A stretch of DNA of 10,525 nucleotides, from assembly GCA_902766305.1 (NCBI GenBank), contig CACXDE010000272.1, forward strand, positions 1 to 10,525, given 5' to 3'. The stretch comes from an uncultured Ruminococcus sp. Its GTDB lineage: Bacteria; Bacillota; Clostridia; Oscillospirales; Acutalibacteraceae. Of this stretch, positions 6,565-10,525 are shown one piece after another; position 1 is the first letter of the stretch, and each line of letters opens with the position of its first letter. Made by a program: the position numbers and the translations under genes. The notes under the pieces were generated by a model. That model did not search any database and was not told the origin of the DNA. It was given only the letters and a program-made list of their open reading frames with translations.

Positions 6565-6593
6565 ATTCTACAATACTTTCTTATAAATGTCAA
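6565..6593 (-). promoter_or_regulatory. Promoter of the toxin mRNA
   Basis: TTGACA (6593-6588), 17 bp, then TAGAAT (6570-6565) on the minus strand: a perfect -35 box and 5 of 6 in the -10 box. Transcription should begin near 6558, leaving a leader of about 97 nt before ATG 6461. It starts directly after the mgsA terminator. Its -10 box is one base weaker than that of the antitoxin RNA. Confidence 0.8.
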
Positions 6594-6598
6594 TCAAA

Positions 6599-6624
6599 AA
6601 ACTGCCGCATGAAAACGGCAGTTT
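6599..6624 (-). terminator. Terminator of the mgsA transcript
   Basis: AAACTGCCG (6624-6616 on the minus strand) pairs with CGGCAGTTT (6607-6599), with loop TTTTCATG, followed by a T run down to 6596. On the plus strand the stem is also followed by TTTCTTTTT, so it may work both ways. It lies 10 bp after the mgsA stop and separates mgsA from the toxin promoter. Confidence 0.85.
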
Positions 6625-6634
6625 CTTTTTATAT

Positions 6635-7033
6635 TCAGTTTCTGACAATATCACGCCAGTCAAGATCTCCTCTTTCAAGTCCGTGGATAAGCACCTCGCC
6701 GGTGGCAATATTGGTAGCTACAGGTATATTGTGCATATCGCAAAGTCTGAGAAGATTCATGTCATTCGGCTCGTGCGGCTTGGGATCAAGAGGATCACGC
6801 AGGAATATCAGCATATCTATCTCATTGAATGCTATTCTCGCAGCGATCTGCTGATCTCCGCCCTGACTGCCGCCAAGAAATCTTTGAATTTCAAGTCCGG
6901 TAGCTTCAGCGACCATCTTTCCGGTAGTACCGGTAGCACACAGATTATGTCTGCTGAGTATGCCGCAGTAAGCAATACAGAATTGCACCATCAGTTCTTT
7001 CTTTGCATCATGAGCTATCAATGCTATATTCAT
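6635..7033 (-). CDS. mgsA: Methylglyoxal synthase
   Basis: The product has 132 residues. The enzyme converts dihydroxyacetone phosphate to methylglyoxal and phosphate in the cytoplasm, a bypass of lower glycolysis that relieves sugar-phosphate stress. Family motifs are in order: MNIALIAHD (residues 1-9, with His8), the phosphate-binding CATGTTGK (32-39), [11 protein letters not shown] with the catalytic base Asp60 (54-64), then [13 protein letters not shown] (77-89, with Asp80 and His87) and the end region [15 protein letters not shown]. The start is ATG 7033, with GGAGGA (7046-7041) 7 nt upstream. An in-frame ATG at 7048 overlaps that ribosome site and is not used. Where the E. coli enzyme has PHDPD, this one reads PHEPND, so the position of E. 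coli Asp101 appears to be Asn90. mgsA follows minD on the same strand after about 86 bp; the pairing is common in Clostridia, where mgsA closes the mre-min cluster. Confidence 0.93.
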   Translation of the reverse strand: MNIALIAHDAKKELMVQFCIAYCGILSRHNLCATGTTGKMVAEATGLEIQRFLGGSQGGDQQIAARIAFNEIDMLIFLRDPLDPKPHEPNDMNLLRLCDMHNIPVATNIATGEVLIHGLERGDLDWRDIVRN

Positions 7034-7062
7034 TTTTATCTCCTCCATTTAGCTCAATATTA

Positions 7063-7077
7063 CCCTGACTGTCAGGG
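7063..7077. repeat. Short palindrome upstream of mgsA
   Basis: CCCTGAC-T-GTCAGGG is a 7-bp perfect inverted repeat with a single central base, in the minD-mgsA gap, about 30 bp before the mgsA start. It has no T run, so it is unlikely to be a terminator. It could be a regulator site or a hairpin affecting mRNA processing between the two genes. Confidence 0.5.
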
Positions 7078-7119
7078 CTTTACAATACATATCAAACACA
7101 ATATACCACTCGCTGCACA

Positions 7120-7854
7120 TTACAGATCAAGCGGAACATCAACACCGTCCAGTCTGGCAGCAATACGGTCAAGCGCATATACAGCCTTATGCTTCCCTTC
7201 TATCGGCAGCCCCTTCTGCGCCAGCCCGACAGCAGCACCGTCCTCCGGTATTATGCCAAGGAGCCTTGCACCGGCTTTGTCGATAACAGCATCAAGATCC
7301 TCAAATGCCGCTAATTTACGGAAACTGCGCTCGACAAACCTGTTTATTATCAAGCGGCATTCACTTACGCCTATATCACAAAGCATCTGCCTTACCTTAT
7401 CGCACCCTCTAAGGGTAAGCGGTTCGGTATTCGCCACAAGAACAGCTCTGTCAGCAGGTGCAGCAGCAGACTGTGTACCCATACCTATACCAGCCGGACA
7501 GTCGATAAGAATATGATCATAATATCTTTTAAGTACCGTGACAAGCTGCTTCATAATATAGGGGCTTACCTCGTCACGAACGTCTGACGGCGCAGGCAGA
7601 ACGAACAATTCAGGAACAGTCTTGCAGGGATAAATAGCACCTGCCGGAGGACAGTTTCCGCTTACTATATCAGCAATATCAAAAACCAGTTCCCCGCTGA
7701 CACCAAGCATAAGATCTATTCCTCTCATACCGGCGTCACAGTCTATTATAAGAACACGGCTGCCCCGCCTTACAAGCGCAGCGCCAAGCCCTGCGGTAAC
7801 TGTAGATTTTCCCGTGCCGCCCTTACCGGATGTAATAACAGTCACTTTTCCCAT
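7120..7854 (-). CDS. minD: Septum-site-determining ATPase MinD, lacking the C-terminal membrane helix
   Basis: The product has 244 residues. MinD is a ParA-type ATPase that dimerises on the membrane with ATP and recruits MinC to block FtsZ ring formation away from midcell. The deviant Walker A motif GKGGTGKST is at 10-18 (Lys11 and Lys16). The switch I region DCDAGMRGIDLMLG is at 38-51 with Asp38 and Asp40, and Walker B is ILIDCPAGIG at 115-124. The C-terminal GIIPED (200-205) is also typical. MinD is preferred over ParA or Soj because of DCPAGI, IINR and the GIIPED region. The protein stops at RLDGVDVPLDL, where typical MinD continues with a short linker and an amphipathic membrane-targeting helix (about 260-270 residues in total). 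No downstream frame resumes it here. The start ATG 7854 has AGAGG (7868-7864). minC and minE are not in the window. mgsA follows and is probably cotranscribed. Confidence 0.87.
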   Translation of the reverse strand: MGKVTVITSGKGGTGKSTVTAGLGAALVRRGSRVLIIDCDAGMRGIDLMLGVSGELVFDIADIVSGNCPPAGAIYPCKTVPELFVLPAPSDVRDEVSPYIMKQLVTVLKRYYDHILIDCPAGIGMGTQSAAAPADRAVLVANTEPLTLRGCDKVRQMLCDIGVSECRLIINRFVERSFRKLAAFEDLDAVIDKAGARLLGIIPEDGAAVGLAQKGLPIEGKHKAVYALDRIAARLDGVDVPLDL

Positions 7855-7873
7855 TTTCAGATACCTCTTTATT

Positions 7874-7902
7874 AAAATAGCACATATTTATAATAAAGTC
7901 AA
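7874..7902 (-). promoter_or_regulatory. Possible minD promoter
   Basis: On the minus strand TTGACT (7902-7897), 17 bp, then TATTTT (7879-7874) with a TGC extension just before it. The predicted start near 7867 would fall inside the ribosome site, leaving almost no leader, so this assignment is uncertain; another start in the AT-rich stretch 7880-7940 is possible. Confidence 0.35.
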
Positions 7903-7945
7903 TAGTAAATACATGATTTTTACACAAACTTTTTATAAAAAATTA

Positions 7946-7969
7946 CCGGCTGATATTAAAACCAGCCGG
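7946..7969 (-). terminator. Terminator of the ABC transporter operon
   Basis: CCGGCTG (7969-7963 on the minus strand) pairs with CAGCCGG (7952-7946) around a 10-nt loop, and a TTTTTT run follows at 7942-7937 after TAA. It lies 13 bp after the permease stop and separates the transporter operon from minD. Confidence 0.85.
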
Positions 7970-7981
7970 CTGAAATACAAT

Positions 7982-9217
7982 TTATTTCTTCAGGAGCATT
8001 TTGAATATCTCGGCTGGTTTAGGCGGATTGCCGTACATAAGTACACCTATCCTGTAAATTGCAGCCGCCATCAAACCAAACAAATAAATTGTTGCAAGCT
8101 GTAAAACAACGGATACAATAACCTCCCATACCGGTATTTCAAGCAATACTGCACGTATGAACATTGCCATAGGCGCAGACAACGGTATATATGAAAGCAC
8201 AGTCATAACAGTACTGTCAACCATATCCCCTGAACAAAGGAAGATAAGTATAAAATACAGAGCCATAAGAATGAATGTGACAGGAGATATGAGTCCGCTG
8301 AGGTCTTCTGATTTTGACGCAAACGACGCAAGAGCGCCAAGAAGAAACGCATATATAAAATATCCAAGTATAAAGAACATCAGCGCAAGAAGCAGAGTTT
8401 CCGCCGGGAAATTGATAAAATCCTTTATTTCCGCCGGAATAGCGTCTACAGGAGAATAATTCATCGAGGCAAACAGCGACAGGAAAATTAATGTCAGCTG
8501 GGTAAGTCCGGCAAGACCGGCGCCTATAACCTTACCGAACATAAGCTCCTTCGGATCTGCACAGGTGATAAGAAGCTCCATTGTACGGGTATTCTTTTCA
8601 CTTACTACACTCTGGGTAACAGTATTGCTGAAAGACACAATAGCTACATATAACACACACATCAGCAGATATACCGGCATATAGTTCTTTGTGTGATCGC
8701 TGCCTGTTACAACAGTTTCAACTGCAAACGGTGCATTCAGTACGGTGTCAATATCTTCGTCAGATAGTCCACGTTTTTCAAGCTCCGTTACTTTGAATAC
8801 ATCCTGCATGATATTCAATGCTATATCTGAATCAGAATCATATACAAGACGGTCTTTTACAATATGAGTAAATGTGTTCGGAGATGTTATTTGTATAGCA
8901 AAGCTGTATTCCTCACTATCCACCTTTTTTTCTATCGTTTTCTGATCCTCGTCTGTTATCTTTATCGTATATGCCGGATAGAATGCGGAAAACTTTGATT
9001 TTATAAGCTCGTCCTTGTAACCGCTTTTTGATATAGCTATAATATTTTCCTTATCCTCGGACGGTTCCATACTGTCAGAGATCATTGATGTGATAAGTCC
9101 CGGAATGAAAGAAAAAAACAGAGAGATACATACCATAACAATCGTTACTATAATGAAGGCTTTATTCCTTACACAGGTCAGATATTCAAATTTCAGTATT
9201 TTAAAAATATTTTTCAT
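7982..9217 (-). CDS. natB: ABC-2 type exporter permease, NatB-like
   Basis: The product has 411 residues and is the membrane half of a two-gene ABC exporter. One membrane helix lies at about residues 20-42 and is followed by a large extracytoplasmic domain (about 45-178). A cluster of five or six helices follows at about 179-200, 229-251, 273-296, 309-329, 338-357 and 364-388. The segment VVSEKNTRTMELLITCADPKE-L-FGK (about 204-229) is the coupling region typical of NatB/ABC-2 permeases (EKe.rTmE.Ll.t....l..gK). NatAB of Bacillus subtilis exports Na+, but related pairs export other compounds or antimicrobials, so the substrate is not certain. The start ATG 9217 overlaps the ATPase stop in ATGA, with a GGGGG site (9228-9224), which implies translational coupling. 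Confidence 0.8.
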   Translation of the reverse strand: MKNIFKILKFEYLTCVRNKAFIIVTIVMVCISLFFSFIPGLITSMISDSMEPSEDKENIIAISKSGYKDELIKSKFSAFYPAYTIKITDEDQKTIEKKVDSEEYSFAIQITSPNTFTHIVKDRLVYDSDSDIALNIMQDVFKVTELEKRGLSDEDIDTVLNAPFAVETVVTGSDHTKNYMPVYLLMCVLYVAIVSFSNTVTQSVVSEKNTRTMELLITCADPKELMFGKVIGAGLAGLTQLTLIFLSLFASMNYSPVDAIPAEIKDFINFPAETLLLALMFFILGYFIYAFLLGALASFASKSEDLSGLISPVTFILMALYFILIFLCSGDMVDSTVMTVLSYIPLSAPMAMFIRAVLLEIPVWEVIVSVVLQLATIYLFGLMAAAIYRIGVLMYGNPPKPAEIFKMLLKK

Positions 9218-10131
9218 ATTCCGTCCCCCGTATACTGTACAAATATTTCATTAAGAGTCGGTTCTTTTACCATGAAGCCGTCAAAAGGTGCTTTTTCTTC
9301 AAGAAGCATGGACATTATCCTGTCCTTATCCTTTTCATCTCTGAGCTTTACTGTAACGCAGCTGCTCTCGCCGTCAGGTAAGGCAGAGGATACGATATCA
9401 GCCGCTTTGCGAAGTACAGCTGTTGATATGCTTTCCGGATCACGTGAATAAATATTTATCGTATCTCTCGGGTATGCACGCTTTATTTCGCCCAAATTTC
9501 CGCTCACGGCTATTTTTCCGCTGTTTAGTATGTATATGTCGCTGCAAAATTCTTCCACATAATTCATCTGATGGCTTGAAAAGATAACGGCTGCACCGTC
9601 ATGGATACTCTCGGATATCACGTCCTTAAGAAGCATTGCATTGACAGGATCAAGACCGGAAAACGGTTCATCAAGTATTATAAGCTCCGGGTCGCAAAGC
9701 AGAGTTGCAGCTAACTGTATTTTCTGCTGATTTCCTTTGCTGAGAGTTTCAAGTTTCCTGTCCTTGTATTCAGTCATCCCCATACGGTCAAGCCATTTTT
9801 TAACTGCGTCAAGAGACTGCTGCTTTGTCTGTCCTCTGAGTCTTCCGAAATAGGAGAGCTGTTCTCCTATTTTCTGTTTCGGATACAGACCTCTTTCTTC
9901 AGGAAGATAGCCGATCTTTATTTTTTTGCGGTTGATCTTTTCACCGTCAACAAGCACATCGCCGCTGTCCGGATAGAATACGCCCATAATTATACGTATA
10001 GTGGTAGTTTTTCCTGCTCCGTTGCGGCCCAGAAGACCTATTGCTTTTCCGCTTTCAGCTTTAAGAGTAATGTCTTTCAGAACCTCTTTTTCGCCGAAAT
10101 TCTTTTTTATATTTTTTATTTCAACTATCAT
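9214..10131 (-). CDS. natA: ABC exporter ATP-binding subunit, NatA-like
   Basis: The product has 305 residues from ATG 10131. A TTG two codons earlier (10137) touches the AGGAGG site at 10143-10138, whereas ATG 10131 has a 6-nt gap and is chosen. The Walker A is GRNGAGKT (35-42). The Q-loop region reads GYLPEERGLYPK with Glu78 at the usual Gln position, a common feature of NatA-type proteins. The signature is LSKGNQQK (130-137), Walker B is LIILDEPFSGLDP (150-162) and the switch His187 is in SSHQM. The C-terminal ~90 residues form the accessory domain of this subfamily and end with PTLNEIFVQYTG. The ATPase powers export through the permease encoded next to it; the overlap of 4 bp shows one operon. 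The exported compound (Na+ or a drug/peptide) cannot be read from sequence. Confidence 0.88.
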   Translation of the reverse strand: MIVEIKNIKKNFGEKEVLKDITLKAESGKAIGLLGRNGAGKTTTIRIIMGVFYPDSGDVLVDGEKINRKKIKIGYLPEERGLYPKQKIGEQLSYFGRLRGQTKQQSLDAVKKWLDRMGMTEYKDRKLETLSKGNQQKIQLAATLLCDPELIILDEPFSGLDPVNAMLLKDVISESIHDGAAVIFSSHQMNYVEEFCSDIYILNSGKIAVSGNLGEIKRAYPRDTINIYSRDPESISTAVLRKAADIVSSALPDGESSCVTVKLRDEKDKDRIMSMLLEEKAPFDGFMVKEPTLNEIFVQYTGDGI

Positions 10132-10168
10132 AAACAACCTCCTGTTCTTGATAATAACTTCCGATAAT

Positions 10169-10197
10169 ATAATAACACATCAGGCAGATTTTCACAA
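10169..10197 (-). promoter_or_regulatory. Probable promoter of the ABC transporter operon
   Basis: On the minus strand TTGTGA (10197-10192), 17 bp, then TATTAT (10174-10169) preceded by TGT, an extended -10 element. Transcription would start near 10162, giving a leader of about 31 nt that holds the AGGAGG site. The -35 box is weak (4 of 6), so a regulator may assist or the extended -10 may suffice. Confidence 0.55.
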
Positions 10198-10220
10198 TAG
10201 GCTAATCGAATAACTATAAC

Positions 10221-10262
10221 AGTTATAAGTTGTAAGTCATAAGCTCTAAGCTCAAAGCATGA
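10221..10262. repeat. Degenerate 7-bp tandem repeat array A
   Basis: Six consecutive 7-mers can be read: AGTTATA, AGTTGTA, AGTCATA, AGCTCTA, AGCTCAA, AGCATGA. The 5' AG is fixed and the other positions drift stepwise from one unit to the next. No coding function is apparent. Confidence 0.8.
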
Positions 10263-10353
10263 TGTATCAAGCTTTACTCTTCTTCTGTAGCTATGAACGT
10301 TTCCGCTGTCTCATTTGTCGTTCTGAAGAACGAAACCACGAAAAATCTTAACC

Positions 10354-10405
10354 AATAACTAACAACTTGCAACTGCTTTAAGCTTTAGACTTTGAGCTTT
10401 ATAAC
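10354..10405. repeat. Degenerate 7-bp tandem repeat array B, inverted relative to array A
   Basis: Units are AATAACT, AACAACT, TGCAACT, a GCT interruption, TTAAGCT, TTAGACT, TTGAGCT and TTATAAC. On the minus strand these read AGTTATT, AGTTGTT, AGTTGCA, AGCTTAA, AGTCTAA and AGCTCAA, the same class as array A. Arrays A and B thus form a broad imperfect inverted repeat across 10221-10405. Confidence 0.75.
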
Positions 10406-10446
10406 AAGTTTATTCCTCAGACAGAAGGAAAAGTCTGGTACGCCAC

Positions 10447-10481
10447 CATTGTACATTGCACATTGAACATTGTACATTGAA
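10447..10481. repeat. 7-bp tandem repeat array C (CATTGNA x5)
   Basis: Five exact-period units: CATTGTA, CATTGCA, CATTGAA, CATTGTA, CATTGAA. Only one position (plus none in the CATTG core) varies. It lies inside the loop of the second palindromic repeat. Confidence 0.9.
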
Positions 10482-10525
10482 TTAGCCGCTCCTCAGAATG
10501 ACAGACGTGGAAAGCTTTTAGAACA

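Larger units (their letters stand above)
10316..10503. repeat. Palindromic intergenic repeat, copy 2, with an expanded loop
   Basis: One arm, TGTCGTTCTGAAGAACG with CGAAAAATCTT (10316-10349), and the other, GCTCCTCAGAATGACA (10488-10503), match the two ends of the element at 2831-2918 and are inverted to each other. The second arm is only about 16-20 nt long before similarity is lost. The loop is about 135 bp instead of about 18 and contains 7-bp repeat arrays B and C. The arms are more diverged than in copy 1. Confidence 0.7.
10198..10525. other. Gene-free repeat region at the right end
   Basis: No reading frame with a ribosome site is visible upstream of the exporter operon. The region is built from three 7-bp repeat arrays and one palindromic element (listed separately) plus short unique stretches at 10263-10315 and 10406-10446. 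No attachment site, tRNA or transposase was seen. Confidence 0.6.

Noticed and set aside
6587..7516. Long plus-strand reading frame of 309 codons
   Set aside because: It runs antisense across mgsA and minD, both of which have clear family motifs on the minus strand. It has no ribosome site and its translation has no recognisable domain.
7120..7854. ParA/Soj chromosome-partition ATPase
   Set aside because: The motifs DCPAGI, IINR and GIIPED, the neighbouring mgsA and the absence of parB favour MinD, even though the C-terminal helix is missing.
10221..10481. CRISPR array
   Set aside because: Units are only 7 bp, contiguous and without spacers, and no cas genes are near.

Overview
The window looks like a chromosomal segment of a low-GC Gram-positive gut anaerobe of the class Clostridia, most likely Ruminococcus or a close relative. 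This is inferred from three things. The rod-shape/division gene set (mreC, mreD, PBP2, minD, mgsA) is typical of Clostridia. There is a secreted BspA-like leucine-rich-repeat protein with C-terminal repeat domains. Strong AGGAGG-type ribosome binding sites and consensus TTGACA-17-TATAAT promoters also occur. No rRNA, tRNA, IS transposase or CRISPR array was found.

Layout. 1-2819 (+): the end of the cell-wall elongation operon, with the 3' part of mreC, then mreD, then a class B penicillin-binding protein (PBP2/MrdA). 2820-3032: a long imperfect palindromic repeat followed by a strong bidirectional terminator. 3033-5723 (-): one large gene for an exported protein with about 20 BspA-type leucine-rich repeats and three nearly identical ~100-residue C-terminal domains, driven by a perfect consensus promoter. 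5724-6172: an AT-rich stretch leading into a small ribbon-helix-helix DNA-binding protein gene (+). 6173-6593: a compact type I toxin-antitoxin locus. A 34-residue holin-like membrane peptide is encoded on the minus strand, and a convergent small RNA of about 94 nt on the plus strand has its own perfect promoter and terminator. 6599-7854 (-): mgsA (methylglyoxal synthase) and minD. 7946-10131 (-): an ABC exporter pair of the NatA/NatB type, translationally coupled by an ATGA overlap. 10132-10525: the exporter promoter, then about 290 bp of nested repeats (three arrays of 7-bp tandem units and a second copy of the palindromic element) with no gene.

How it fits together. In many Clostridia the order mreB-mreC-mreD-mrdA-minC-minD-minE-rodA-mgsA lies on one strand. 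Here mreCD-mrdA and minD-mgsA point at each other, minC, minE and rodA are absent from the interval, and the join is filled with the LRR gene, the RHH gene and the toxin-antitoxin locus. The window therefore appears to straddle an inverted and rearranged junction of the shape/division cluster loaded with accessory genes. MinD also ends without the usual C-terminal membrane-targeting helix.

The most interesting element is the toxin-antitoxin locus. The toxin mRNA and the antisense RNA begin with almost the same leader sequence (AAGGCGAYCAGCC ... TACGG ... CAGTCYCCC ... TTAAAGAG), arranged as inverted repeats in the DNA, and the toxin ribosome binding site is buried in an 8-bp hairpin.
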